Source: Streptomyces sp. NBC_01465 (lineage in GTDB: Bacteria > Actinomycetota > Actinomycetes > Streptomycetales > Streptomycetaceae). From it: 64,000 bases of DNA. Positions 7,714 through 16,248 of the stretch are shown here, in pieces. Positions within the stretch are counted from its first letter, which is position 1; every line of letters starts with the position of its first letter. A program made the position numbers and the translations under genes. The notes under the pieces were generated by a model, which saw only the letters and a list, made by a program, of their open reading frames with translations, was not told the DNA's origin and made no database searches. The stretch is taken from the NCBI RefSeq assembly GCF_036227325.1, contig NZ_CP109467.1, positions 4,092,001 to 4,156,000 on the forward strand, given 5' to 3'.

Positions 7714-9221
7714 GAGGCGGCCTCTTCGTCGGCTCCGTAGCCCTGCCGGAAGAGGGCGAGGGAGGGGGCGTAGCGCCCGGTCGGGCAGCGCTCGTCCATC
7801 AGGTGCAGCAGGTCGTACGCCCAGTCCTTGCCGAGCCTGCGGTTCCATTCGACCGGTCCGAGCGGGTAGTTGACGCCCAGGCGCATCGCGGTGTCGATGT
7901 CCTCGGGTGTCGCGACGCCCTTGGCTACGGCGTCGGCGGTGAGGTCGATCAGCATGGCGACGGTGCGGGCGACGATCATGCCGGGCACGTCACCGATGAC
8001 GCTGACGTCCTTGCCGAGCTTCTGGAAGAGGCCGACGGCTTCGAAGAGTGCCTCTTCGGAGGTGTCCTCGGAAGCGGAGAGGGCGATGCGGGTCGCGCCC
8101 CTGTAGTCGAGCGCGAGGTCGAAGTAGACGACGTCGGTGTACTCGACGGAGGTGCGGCCGTCGACGGGCACGAGCTGTCCGTCGGAGGGGAGTTCGATGT
8201 ACGGGCCGCCGGTCTCGACGGTCTTCACCTCGATGCCGGCCTCCTCCATCAGCGCGGTGAGTTCGGCTGCGGGTCCGAGGTCGCCGACGACGGTGACGGC
8301 CGCGGGGGCCGGGGCGGGCGGGGCGGTGTGGGGCGCGGGCTTTACGGCGTCGTCCTCGTACGAGAACCAGCCGTGCCCGGACTTCCGGCCGAGCCTGCCC
8401 GACTCGACGAGGCGACGCTGGGCGAGCGAGGGGCGGAACGTGGGGTCCTGGAAGAAGGCGTCCCAGACGGAGCGGGTGACGGCCTCGTTGACGTCCTGGC
8501 CGATCAGGTCCGTGAGCTCGAAGGGGCCCATTTTGAAGCCGCCGCTCTCGCGCAGGACGGCGTCGATCGTGGCGGGGTCGGCGGCCCGCTCCTCGTAGAC
8601 GGCGAAGGCCTCGGCGTAGAAGGGGCGCGCGATGCGGTTGACGATGAAACCGGGGGTGTCGCTGCAGCGCACGGGGGTCTTGCCCCAGGCCTTCGCGGTC
8701 TCGTACGCGGCCGACGCGGCCTCTTCGGAGGTCGCGAAGCCGGAGACGACCTCGACGAGGGGGAGGAGCGGGGCCGGGTTGAAGAAGTGCAGGCCGACGA
8801 AGCGGGCGGGGGTGCGGAGGGCGCCCGCGACGGCGGTGACGGAGAGGGAGGAGGTGTTGGTGGCCAGCAGACAGCTCTCGTCGACGATCTCTTCGAGTGC
8901 GGTGAACAGCTCCTGCTTGACGGGGAGTTGTTCGAGGACCGCTTCGACGACGAGCGCGGCGTCGGCGAGCTCCGCGAGCTCGGCCGCGGGCAGCAGGCGG
9001 GCGCGGGCTGCGTCCCGGCCTGCCGCGTCCAGGCGCCCCTTCTCGACCAGCCGGTCGAGCCGCGCCACGATGGCGGCCGCGGCCTCTTCGGCGCGGCCGG
9101 GCAGGGCGTCGTAGAGGCGCACGGGGTGCCCGGCGACGAGGGCGACCTGGGCGATGCCCTGGCCCATGGTGCCGGTGCCGACTACGGCGACGGTGCGGCT
9201 CTGATCGATGGCGATGGTCAT
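7710..9221 (-). CDS. paaH: 3-Hydroxyacyl-CoA dehydrogenase (PaaH type)
   Basis: A 503-residue NAD-dependent dehydrogenase. The Rossmann motif G-T-G-T-M-G-Q-G-I-A lies near residues 17-26. A first helical C-terminal domain follows, with the catalytic region G-L-H-F-F-N-P-A-P and the active-site N/P stretch G-F-I-V-N-R. An alanine/proline linker near residue 300 leads to a second 3HCDH domain. This two-domain length matches the 3-hydroxyadipyl-CoA dehydrogenases of phenylacetate degradation rather than the ~285-residue butyryl type. The ATG is preceded by GGGGAGGA. Divergent from paaN and coupled to the TetR gene downstream. Confidence 0.87.
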   Translation of the reverse strand: MTIAIDQSRTVAVVGTGTMGQGIAQVALVAGHPVRLYDALPGRAEEAAAAIVARLDRLVEKGRLDAAGRDAARARLLPAAELAELADAALVVEAVLEQLPVKQELFTALEEIVDESCLLATNTSSLSVTAVAGALRTPARFVGLHFFNPAPLLPLVEVVSGFATSEEAASAAYETAKAWGKTPVRCSDTPGFIVNRIARPFYAEAFAVYEERAADPATIDAVLRESGGFKMGPFELTDLIGQDVNEAVTRSVWDAFFQDPTFRPSLAQRRLVESGRLGRKSGHGWFSYEDDAVKPAPHTAPPAPAPAAVTVVGDLGPAAELTALMEEAGIEVKTVETGGPYIELPSDGQLVPVDGRTSVEYTDVVYFDLALDYRGATRIALSASEDTSEEALFEAVGLFQKLGKDVSVIGDVPGMIVARTVAMLIDLTADAVAKGVATPEDIDTAMRLGVNYPLGPVEWNRRLGKDWAYDLLHLMDERCPTGRYAPSLALFRQGYGADEEAAS

Positions 9222-9243
9222 ACGGAGATCCTCCCCTACCGAG

Positions 9244-9252
9244 TTGTCCACA
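9244..9252 (+). promoter_or_regulatory. Perfect DnaA box in the paaH-paaN promoter region
   Basis: TTGTCCACA, exactly the Streptomyces DnaA-box consensus, 24 bp from the TetR-type operator at 9277. Confidence 0.6.
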
Positions 9253-9276
9253 GGTTTGGCGGACCCTCTTGTCCCG

Positions 9277-9290
9277 ACCGATCGTTCGGT
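9277..9290. promoter_or_regulatory. TetR (PaaR-type) operator between paaH and paaN
   Basis: ACCGATCGTTCGGT fits ACCGNNCGNNCGGT exactly and is identical to the reverse complement of the element at 13799 upstream of paaA. It is followed directly by TACTCT, a plausible -10 for paaN. It is well placed to block both divergent promoters. Confidence 0.7.
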
Positions 9291-9344
9291 TACTCTAACT
9301 CTGTCCGCGACTTTCCACCCAGCTCGACGAGGAGTTGGTCCGCA

Positions 9345-11003
9345 ATGCAGCTGACCGAGCTGACCGCCACCCACCGGCCCACGCTCGACCAGGCCCTCGA
9401 CGCGATCCGTCACCGTGCGTACTGGTCGCCGCACCCCGAGCACCCCAAGGCGTACGAGGGCGACGGCAAGGCGGCCTTCGACGCCCTGCTCGGCGGCCGG
9501 ATCGACCTGGGACAGCCGGGGACGGACGACTGGGTGGGCGGTGAAGTCTCGCCGTACGGGCCCGAGTTGGGGGTCACGTATCCGCACCCCGACCTGGACG
9601 TCCTGCTCCCGGCGATGCGGGCGGGCATGGGCGCGTGGCGGGATGCCGGGCCCGAGGCCAGGGCCGTGGTCTGTCTGGAGATCCTGGCCCGGATCAGTGC
9701 CCGTACGCCGGAGATCGCGCACGCGGTCATGCACACCAGCGGCCAGGCCTTCATGATGGCGTTCCAGGCGGGCGGGCCCCATGCGCAGGACCGCGGTCTG
9801 GAGGCGGTGGCGTACGCCTATGCCGAGCAGACCAGGACCCCGCTGACGGCCGACTGGTCGAAGCCGCAGGGCAAACGGGACCCTCTCGAACTCAGCAAGT
9901 CCTTCACCGCGGCCGGACGCGGCATCTCCCTGATGATCGGCTGCAACACCTTCCCCACCTGGAACGGCTACCCGGGACTCTTCGCCTCCCTCGCCACCGG
10001 CAACCCGGTCCTGGTCAAGCCCCACCCGCGCGCGGTACTGCCGCTGGCGCTCACCGTTCAGGTGGCCAGGGACGTCCTCGCGGAGGCGGGCTTCGACCCG
10101 AACCTGGTCGCGCTCGCCGCCGAACGGCCGGGCGAGGGCATCGCCAAGACGCTCGCCCTGCGCCCCGAGATCCGGATCATCGACTACACGGGCTCGACTG
10201 GCTTCGGCAACTGGCTGGAGGCCAACGCCCGCCAGGCGCAGGTCTATACGGAGAAGGCCGGCGTCAACACCGTCGTCATCGACTCCACCGACAACTACAA
10301 GGGGATGCTCTCCAACCTCTCCTTCTCGCTGTCGCTCTACAGCGGCCAGATGTGCACCACCCCGCAGAACTTCCTGATCCCCCGGGACGGCATCACGACG
10401 GACGCGGGACCCAAGTCGTACGACGAGGTCGTCGCCGACCTCGCGGGCGCGGTGGGCGGGCTGCTCGGGGACGACGCCCGGGCGAACGCGCTGCTGGGCG
10501 CGCTGGTCAACCCGGATGTGAAGGCCCGCCTGGAGGCGGCATCCGGACTGGGTGAAGTGGCCCTTCCTTCACGGGAGATCACCAACCCGGAGTTCCCGGA
10601 CGCGGTCGTGCGTACGCCGGTCGTCGTCAAATTGGACGGGGCCAAGCCCGATGCCGAGGCGGTCTACTTCTCCGAGTGCTTCGGCCCGGTCTCCTTCGCG
10701 GTGGCGGTCGACTCCACGGAGAGCGCCCTTGAGCTGCTGCGTCGTACGGTGCGCGAGAAGGGCGCGATGACGGTCGGCGCGTACACGACCTCGGCGGAGG
10801 TGGAGCGCGCGGTCGAGGAGGTCTGCCTCGACGAGTCGGCCCAGCTCTCCCTGAATCTGACGGGCGGGGTGTACGTGAACCAGACCGCGGCCTTCTCCGA
10901 CTTCCACGGATCGGGCGGCAACCCGGCGGCGAACGCGGCGCTGTGCGACGGAGCGTTCGTGGCCAACCGGTTCCGGGTGGTCGAGGTGCGCAGGCAGGCG
11001 TGA
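9345..11003 (+). CDS. paaN: Phenylacetic acid degradation protein PaaN (aldehyde dehydrogenase fold)
   Basis: A 552-residue aldehyde-dehydrogenase-superfamily protein of the PaaN_2 type. It is recognised by the N-terminal segment H-R-A-Y-W-S-P-H-P-E-H-P-K and the central C-N-T-F-P-T-W-N-G-Y-P-G-L-F-A-S-L-A. The likely catalytic cysteine is in S-G-Q-M-C-T-T-P. Unlike PaaZ it has no C-terminal MaoC hydratase domain, so ring opening would need a separate hydrolase or hydratase not found here. The ATG is preceded by GAGGAG about 12 bases upstream. Divergent from paaH across a TetR-type operator. Its 3' end stops 19 bp before the convergent methyltransferase gene. Confidence 0.88.
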   Translation: MQLTELTATHRPTLDQALDAIRHRAYWSPHPEHPKAYEGDGKAAFDALLGGRIDLGQPGTDDWVGGEVSPYGPELGVTYPHPDLDVLLPAMRAGMGAWRDAGPEARAVVCLEILARISARTPEIAHAVMHTSGQAFMMAFQAGGPHAQDRGLEAVAYAYAEQTRTPLTADWSKPQGKRDPLELSKSFTAAGRGISLMIGCNTFPTWNGYPGLFASLATGNPVLVKPHPRAVLPLALTVQVARDVLAEAGFDPNLVALAAERPGEGIAKTLALRPEIRIIDYTGSTGFGNWLEANARQAQVYTEKAGVNTVVIDSTDNYKGMLSNLSFSLSLYSGQMCTTPQNFLIPRDGITTDAGPKSYDEVVADLAGAVGGLLGDDARANALLGALVNPDVKARLEAASGLGEVALPSREITNPEFPDAVVRTPVVVKLDGAKPDAEAVYFSECFGPVSFAVAVDSTESALELLRRTVREKGAMTVGAYTTSAEVERAVEEVCLDESAQLSLNLTGGVYVNQTAAFSDFHGSGGNPAANAALCDGAFVANRFRVVEVRRQA

Positions 11004-11022
11004 CGGAGGCGGTGCCGTGGCC

Positions 11023-11808
11023 TCAGACCCGCCCGGGGCCACGGCGCCCACCGGTCGACGACCAGTGGAAGAGCGTCATGCCCACGCTCGTCGCCAGGTT
11101 GTAGCTGGAGACCTGCGCGCGCATCGGCAGGGACACCAACCGGTCGGTGCGCGCCCGCAGTTCGGCCGAGAGGCCCGAGCGCTCCGATCCGAAGGCGAGC
11201 ACCGCGTCGTCGGGCAGCACGATGTCCCGGATGTCGTCCCCCTCCGCATCCAGCGCGTAGAGGGGACCGGGCGGCAGCTCCGCGACCTCCATCCGTTCCA
11301 CGGCCGTGGCGAAGTGCAGACCGGCGCCGCCGCGCACCACGGTCGGATGCCAGGGGTCGAGATCACCCGTGGTCACCACCCCGGTCGCACCGAACCCGGC
11401 CGCGAGCCGGATCACCGCGCCCGCGTTGCCCAGGTTCCGCGGCTGGTCCAGTACGACGACGGGCGCACTCCGCGCCGGCCGGGCGAGCTCCGTCAGCTGG
11501 GCCGCACGGTCGGGACGTACTGCAAGCGCCGCCACCCCCGTCGGGTGCAGCCGGGGCACAAGACCGCGCAGCGCCGCCTCGTCGGTCTCGATCACCAGCG
11601 TGTCGAGCGTGCCCCACACATCGGGCGCGAGCTGATCGGCGAGCTCCAGTACGGCCTTCTTGTCGGCGGCCAGCGCCAGGGGCAGCTCCGCCCCGAACCG
11701 CACCGCGTGCTTGACGGCGTGGAAGCCGTCGAGCAGGACAGCCCCCTGCCCGGCCCGCGCCCGCCACTCCCGTACCGCTGCTGCCGCCGCCGCTTCATCC
11801 GCACTCAC
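11023..11808 (-). CDS. SpoU/TrmH-family RNA 2'-O-methyltransferase
   Basis: A 261-residue SPOUT methyltransferase. The three family motifs are visible: N-L-G-N-A-G-A-V-I-R (about residue 140), F-G-S-E-R-S-G-L-S (about 205) and S-S-Y-N-L-A-T-S-V-G-M (about 240), which form the knotted AdoMet site. The N-terminal part resembles the L30e-like RNA-binding domain of these enzymes. It uses a GTG start and follows the HTTM gene by only 4 bp, so it is likely the last gene of the DUF5819-HTTM operon. The RNA target (tRNA or 23S rRNA) cannot be told from sequence. Confidence 0.87.
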   Translation of the reverse strand: MSADEAAAAAAVREWRARAGQGAVLLDGFHAVKHAVRFGAELPLALAADKKAVLELADQLAPDVWGTLDTLVIETDEAALRGLVPRLHPTGVAALAVRPDRAAQLTELARPARSAPVVVLDQPRNLGNAGAVIRLAAGFGATGVVTTGDLDPWHPTVVRGGAGLHFATAVERMEVAELPPGPLYALDAEGDDIRDIVLPDDAVLAFGSERSGLSAELRARTDRLVSLPMRAQVSSYNLATSVGMTLFHWSSTGGRRGPGRV

Positions 11809-11812
11809 GGAC

Positions 11813-12991
11813 TCAGCCTACGTGCGTGATCTCGGCCGATTCCTCGGCGTCGACGGGCTCCCGGGGACCCGGTACCACCGCCTCCGGACGGGAGACCGCC
11901 TGCCGCGCCCGGTCCCCCAGCCAGACCAGGAACACCGTCGGCAGGAAGACCGCGTCCGCCGCGATCATCGCCATCGAGAAGAACGGCAGCCCCAGCAGCA
12001 GCGCGATACCCGCGTGCTCCATGATCATCACGACCAGCAGGACGTTCTTGACGCGCCGGTTGAAGAGCGTGAAGGGGAAGGCGACCTGCACGATCACGGT
12101 GCCGTACGTCAGCAGCATCACGATCACGCCACTGGTCGCGAGCAGCGAGGACAGCCCCGGCCAGGGCGAGAAGTAGTCGAGATGCAGCGGGTAGTAGAGC
12201 GCTGTGCCGTCCTGCCAGCGCGAGCCCTGGATCTTGTACCAGCCGGCCGAGGAGTAGATGAGACAGACCTCGGCCATGATCACGACCATCGTGGCGTTGT
12301 GCACCAGATTGGCGATGACGTCCGCGAGGGTGCGCGGCTCACCCGGCTCGTACCGGCAGAGCGCCCACCACACGCCCTGCACGATCCACAGCCCCCAGAA
12401 CAGCACCCAGAGCCACCACTGCGAGCCCAGCTCGCCGACCACGCTCGCCGAGATCAGGACCACTCCGAAGACAGCCCACAGCACGGGTCCCACCCGGTCG
12501 GGAGCGCCGGGGGCCCGCCGGGCCGCCCTTCGCGCGTCCAGCGACCACACCTGGGCGCAGCGGGTGAGGACCAGGTAGATCGCCATCAGATGGATGACGT
12601 TGTCCCCGCCGTCCCCCATGAAGACGGACCGATTCTGCAGGGACAGCACGCCGACCATGAAGAGCACCGACATGGCACGGGTCCGCCAGCCGAGCAGCAG
12701 CAGAAGGCTGGAGACCACGGCGACGGCGTACACGACCTCGAACCACGCCGTGGAGTCCGACCACATCAGCACGGTGAAGGCGTGATTTCCGGTGAGGAGC
12801 TCCTGGGCCATGCCCCAGTCCCAGGGGCCGTCGGGGCCGTACATCTCCCGGCGGTGGGGGAATTCACGCAGCAGGAAGAACAGCCAGGTCGCGGAGAAAC
12901 CGATCCGGATGACGGCGCTCTGGTACGGCCCGAGGGCGGCCGCGGTGATCTTCTGGAGGACGCGCGCGGCACGGGTGTCTGGGGCGCTCAT
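11813..12991 (-). CDS. HTTM-domain membrane protein (gamma-carboxylase-like)
   Basis: A 392-residue polytopic membrane protein of the HTTM (horizontally transferred transmembrane) family, related to the membrane part of vitamin K-dependent gamma-carboxylases. I see roughly eight to ten hydrophobic segments. Family features include F-P-H-R-R near residue 45, a G-D-G-G-D-N-V segment, and the conserved Y-S-S-A-G-W-Y-K-I and Q-D-G-T-A-L-Y-Y-P stretch. The start overlaps the DUF5819 stop by one base (TGATG), a strong sign that the two proteins work together. No soluble carboxylase domain is attached. Function unknown. Confidence 0.85.
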   Translation of the reverse strand: MSAPDTRAARVLQKITAAALGPYQSAVIRIGFSATWLFFLLREFPHRREMYGPDGPWDWGMAQELLTGNHAFTVLMWSDSTAWFEVVYAVAVVSSLLLLLGWRTRAMSVLFMVGVLSLQNRSVFMGDGGDNVIHLMAIYLVLTRCAQVWSLDARRAARRAPGAPDRVGPVLWAVFGVVLISASVVGELGSQWWLWVLFWGLWIVQGVWWALCRYEPGEPRTLADVIANLVHNATMVVIMAEVCLIYSSAGWYKIQGSRWQDGTALYYPLHLDYFSPWPGLSSLLATSGVIVMLLTYGTVIVQVAFPFTLFNRRVKNVLLVVMIMEHAGIALLLGLPFFSMAMIAADAVFLPTVFLVWLGDRARQAVSRPEAVVPGPREPVDAEESAEITHVG

Positions 12992-13707
12992 CAGCTGGTC
13001 TCCGTACGGTCCGCGGGAACGACAGTCCACCAGGGCAGGACCCGGTAGTAGGTCTTGGTGTCGACCTTCTCCGCACTCCACGGCGGGGCGGCGATCGTGG
13101 TCGTCGCCGACCGTACCTGGATGCGTTCTATGGTTCCGCCGGACTTGGTCTCGCCCAGGTGCAGCAGCACGATGCGGCGGATGTAGCGCTCGGAGAGCCG
13201 GCCGCGATCGCCGATGGCCTGGTTGTTCGCGTCATGGGAGTTGACGAAGAAGTCCCATCCGCGGCGCAGCTCGTTCTGGTCGACGTGGCTGGGGAAGGCG
13301 TTGCCGCGGATCGCGGCGCCGTCCTTGGCGGAGAGGTCGACCCATCCGCTGGTGGTCCGGCTGCTGCCGTCCTTTGCCTGGATCTCCGCGCGCGCCTGGA
13401 CCGCCACGTTCTGCTGGAGCGGATTGGGGGCGAAGAGCTTCCAGTTGCGCTCGAACTCGGGCAGAACGTAGTCGTCGATCTGTGTGCCGTACTCCTTGGA
13501 GACGGTGTTGGAGGGCGCGACGGCCAGGAAGACCATCGCCAGATGGACCGCGGTGAGGACACCGATGCAGGCGAGCACGAGGGCCGCGACCACCTGATAC
13601 GGCCGTGAGAGCCCGGCTATCCCGTGCCTCTCAACGCCTTCCGGGCCCACCGGGCCGTCCTCGACGGGGCCCCCGGCCCCCTCGATCCTGTCGTCCTGCG
13701 CTTCCAT
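12991..13707 (-). CDS. DUF5819-family single-pass membrane protein
   Basis: A 238-residue protein with an acidic N-terminal tail, one membrane helix near residues 38-62, and an external-looking domain containing E-R-N-W-K-L-F-A-P-N-P-L-Q-Q-N, the hallmark of this family. It is translationally coupled to the HTTM gene, which suggests a two-protein membrane unit. The start is ATG 13707; the promoter region (13708-13827) is shared with the divergent paaA gene. Biochemical role unknown. Confidence 0.82.
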   Translation of the reverse strand: MEAQDDRIEGAGGPVEDGPVGPEGVERHGIAGLSRPYQVVAALVLACIGVLTAVHLAMVFLAVAPSNTVSKEYGTQIDDYVLPEFERNWKLFAPNPLQQNVAVQARAEIQAKDGSSRTTSGWVDLSAKDGAAIRGNAFPSHVDQNELRRGWDFFVNSHDANNQAIGDRGRLSERYIRRIVLLHLGETKSGGTIERIQVRSATTTIAAPPWSAEKVDTKTYYRVLPWWTVVPADRTETS

Positions 13708-13743
13708 CCCTGCCCCGCCCCGATCCGGTCCGCCACTCGGTCA

Positions 13744-13752
13744 GTCATCCAC
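13744..13752 (+). promoter_or_regulatory. Near-consensus DnaA box upstream of paaA
   Basis: TCATCCACA, one base from TTATCCACA. It is weaker than the boxes at 5767 and 9244, and it lies 46 bp from the operator at 13799. A TTGACA hexamer follows at 13757-13762. Confidence 0.35.
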
Positions 13753-13798
13753 AGGGTTGACACCTTATGGGCCGCCGCCCCACCATTGAAGTCAATGA

Positions 13799-13812
13799 AC
13801 CGAACGATCGGT
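13799..13812. promoter_or_regulatory. TetR (PaaR-type) operator of paaABCDE
   Basis: ACCGAACGATCGGT, fitting ACCGNNCGNNCGGT and equal to the reverse complement of the 9277 element. It ends 15 bases before the paaA ATG, where a repressor would cover the start region. A further CGGT follows at 13813-13816. Confidence 0.7.
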
Positions 13813-13827
13813 CGGTAGGGGGCCGCA

Positions 13828-14772
13828 ATGGCAACAGTGGCATACGGGACTGACAGGACGGACGAGGCGGACCGGCAGGCGGCCTTCGACACCGCGGTGG
13901 CCGCCGAGACACGCATCGAGCCGCGCGACTGGATGCCCGACGCCTACCGCGCCACCCTGGTCCGGCAGATGGCGCAGCACGCCCACTCCGAGATCATCGG
14001 CATGCAGCCCGAGGCGAACTGGATCACCCGCGCCCCCTCGCTCCGCCGCAAGGCGATCCTGATGGCCAAGGTCCAGGACGAGGCGGGGCACGGCCTTTAC
14101 CTCTACAGCGCCGCAGAGACGCTGGGCACCAGCCGCGAGGAGCTCCTCGACAAGCTCCACGCCGGCCGCCAGCGGTACTCGTCGATCTTCAACTACCCCA
14201 CCCTGACCTGGGCGGACGTCGGCGCGATCGGCTGGCTGGTCGACGGCGCCGCGATCACCAACCAGGTCCCCCTGTGCCGCTGCTCGTACGGCCCCTACGC
14301 CCGCGCCATGGTCCGTATCTGCAAGGAGGAGTCCTTCCACCAGCGCCAGGGGTACGAACTGCTGCTGGCCCTCAGCCGGGGAACAGCCGCCCAGCACGCC
14401 ATGGCGCAGGACGCGGTCGACCGCTGGTGGTGGCCCTCGCTCATGATGTTCGGCCCGCCCGACGAGGAATCGGGGCACTCCGAGCAGTCCATGGCCTGGA
14501 AGATCAAGCGCCACTCCAACGACGAGCTGCGCCGCCGCTTCGTCGAGATCTGCGGCCCCCAGGCCGAGGCCCTGGGGCTGACGCTGCCCACGGGCGAGAT
14601 CGACTGGAACGAGTTCAAGGAAGTCCTCAAGGGCAACGGGCCCTGCAACGAACAGCGCATCACCCAGCGGCGCCGCGCTCACGAAGAAGGCGCCTGGGTG
14701 CGCGACGCAGCAGCCGCGTACGCCGCCAAGCACGCAGAGCACGCAGAGCACGCAGAGACGGAGCCGTCATGA
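13828..14772 (+). CDS. paaA: Phenylacetyl-CoA epoxidase subunit PaaA
   Basis: The 314-residue catalytic subunit of the multicomponent 1,2-phenylacetyl-CoA epoxidase. This ferritin-like four-helix protein carries the diiron site; ligands fall in S-E-I-I-G-M-Q-P-E and [10 protein letters not shown] in the N-terminal half, and in [12 protein letters not shown] later. The C-terminus has three 9-bp repeats encoding H-A-E three times. ATGA overlap with paaB. First gene of paaABCDE, which activates the aromatic ring of phenylacetyl-CoA with O2. Confidence 0.96.
   Translation: MATVAYGTDRTDEADRQAAFDTAVAAETRIEPRDWMPDAYRATLVRQMAQHAHSEIIGMQPEANWITRAPSLRRKAILMAKVQDEAGHGLYLYSAAETLGTSREELLDKLHAGRQRYSSIFNYPTLTWADVGAIGWLVDGAAITNQVPLCRCSYGPYARAMVRICKEESFHQRQGYELLLALSRGTAAQHAMAQDAVDRWWWPSLMMFGPPDEESGHSEQSMAWKIKRHSNDELRRRFVEICGPQAEALGLTLPTGEIDWNEFKEVLKGNGPCNEQRITQRRRAHEEGAWVRDAAAAYAAKHAEHAEHAETEPS
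14731..14757 (+). repeat. Three tandem 9-bp repeats at the paaA 3' end
   Basis: CACGCAGAG three times, encoding a repeated His-Ala-Glu in the disordered tail of PaaA. Likely a slippage product with little effect on the enzyme core. Confidence 0.85.
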
Positions 14773-15056
14773 CCGCGACCGACTGGCCGCTGTGGGAAGT
14801 GTTCGTACGGTCCCGGCGCGGCCTCTCCCACACCCACGCCGGATCCCTGCACGCCCCGGACGCGGAGATGGCCCTGCGCAACGCACGGGACCTCTACACG
14901 CGCCGCAGCGAAGGCGTCTCGATCTGGGTGGTGCCGTCCACCGCCGTCACCGCCTCCTCGCCCGACGAGAAGGACTCCTTCTTCGAGCCCGCGGGCGACA
15001 AGCCGTACCGCCACCCCACCTTCTACGAGATCCCGGAAGGGGTGCAGCACCTGTGA
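14769..15056 (+). CDS. paaB: Phenylacetyl-CoA epoxidase subunit PaaB
   Basis: A 95-residue subunit. The opening [14 protein letters not shown] is diagnostic. PaaB bridges the PaaAC heterodimers in the epoxidase and helps transfer electrons. ATGA overlap with paaA and GTGA overlap with paaC indicate tight coupling. Normal length. Confidence 0.96.
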   Translation: MTATDWPLWEVFVRSRRGLSHTHAGSLHAPDAEMALRNARDLYTRRSEGVSIWVVPSTAVTASSPDEKDSFFEPAGDKPYRHPTFYEIPEGVQHL

Positions 15057-15757
15057 GCGCAGCTCTGGCACTCGGCGACGACGCCCTGGTGCTCTCGCAC
15101 CGGCTGGGGGAGTGGGCGGGTCACGCTCCCGTACTGGAAGAGGAAGTCGCCCTCGCCAACATCGCCCTGGACCTTCTCGGCCAGGCGCGCATCCTGCTCT
15201 CGCTCGTCGGCGACGAGGACGAGCTGGCCTATCTGCGCGAGGAGCGCGCCTTCCGCAACCTCCAGCTGGTCGAGCAGGAGAACGGCGACTTCGCGCACAC
15301 CATCGCCCGCCAGCTCTACTTCTCCACCTACCAGCACCTGCTCTACGGACAACTGGCAGCGGGGGACGGGGAGTTCGCCCCACTGGCGGCAAAAGCCGTG
15401 AAGGAGGTCGCCTACCACCGCGACCACGCCGAACAGTGGACGCTGCGGCTGGGCGACGGCACGGCGGAGAGCCACGAGCGGATGCAGCGGGGACTGGACG
15501 CGCTGTGGCGGTTCACCGGCGAGATGTTCGAGCCGGTCGAGGGCCTCGACGCAGTGGACACGCACGCCCTGCAGTCCGGTTGGCACGCCTCCGTCTCCTC
15601 CGTACTGCGGCGGGCGACGCTCACCCTCCCCGAAGGACCGCAGTCCGGGGCCTGGACGGCAGGGGCGGGCCGCCAGGGCCTGCACACGGAGTCGTTCGGG
15701 CGGATGCTCGCCGAGATGCAGCATCTGCACCGCAGCCACCCGGGGGCGACATGGTGA
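15053..15757 (+). CDS. paaC: Phenylacetyl-CoA epoxidase subunit PaaC
   Basis: The 234-residue structural partner of PaaA, also ferritin-like but without catalytic iron. It is recognised by A-L-G-D-D-A-L-V-L-S-H-R at the N-terminus, E-E-E-V-A-L-A-N-I-A-L-D-L-L-G-Q-A-R, and E-V-A-Y-H-R-D-H-A in the middle. The GTG start overlaps the paaB stop; its own stop overlaps the start of paaD. It keeps PaaA folded and completes the substrate cavity. Confidence 0.95.
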   Translation: MSAALALGDDALVLSHRLGEWAGHAPVLEEEVALANIALDLLGQARILLSLVGDEDELAYLREERAFRNLQLVEQENGDFAHTIARQLYFSTYQHLLYGQLAAGDGEFAPLAAKAVKEVAYHRDHAEQWTLRLGDGTAESHERMQRGLDALWRFTGEMFEPVEGLDAVDTHALQSGWHASVSSVLRRATLTLPEGPQSGAWTAGAGRQGLHTESFGRMLAEMQHLHRSHPGATW

Positions 15758-16248
15758 CGACGACCCCGCTCGAACAGGAACTGCTCCAACTGGCCGGCTC
15801 CGTACCGGACCCGGAGCTTCCCGTGCTGACGCTGCAGGAGCTGGGCGTACTGCGCTCCGTCGAAGTCCTGGGCCCCGGCAGGGTCCAGGTCGAACTGACC
15901 CCGACGTACACCGGCTGCCCGGCCGTCGAGACGATGACCGCCGACATCGAGCGCGTCCTGAACGACCACGGCATACCGGACGTCTCGGTGCGCACGGTCC
16001 TCGCCCCCGCCTGGTCGACGGACGACATCAGCGCGGAGGGCCGCCGCAAACTCGAGGAGTTCGGCATCGCTCCCCCGCGCCCGTCCGGGCCCTCGGGCGG
16101 TCCGGTCGCCCTCTCGCTCGCCATCCGGTGCCCGCACTGCGGATCGACCGACACCGAGCTGCTGAGCCGCTTCTCCTCCACGGCCTGCAAGGCGCTGCGC
16201 CGCTGCGCCTCCTGCCGTGAACCCTTCGACCACTTCAAGGAGTTGTAG
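15751..16248 (+). CDS. paaD: PaaD, iron-sulfur assembly factor for the epoxidase
   Basis: A 165-residue protein with an N-terminal MIP18/DUF59 domain (D-P-E-L-P-V-L-T-L near residue 20 and the cysteine of T-G-C-P-A near 56). The C-terminal zinc-ribbon-like segment contains C-P-H-C-G and C-A-S-C, which is typical of PaaD. PaaD is thought to mature iron-containing parts of the epoxidase. The start is ATG 15751, overlapping the paaC stop by 7 bases; GTG 15754 is a possible alternative. Confidence 0.94.
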   Translation: MVTTTPLEQELLQLAGSVPDPELPVLTLQELGVLRSVEVLGPGRVQVELTPTYTGCPAVETMTADIERVLNDHGIPDVSVRTVLAPAWSTDDISAEGRRKLEEFGIAPPRPSGPSGGPVALSLAIRCPHCGSTDTELLSRFSSTACKALRRCASCREPFDHFKEL

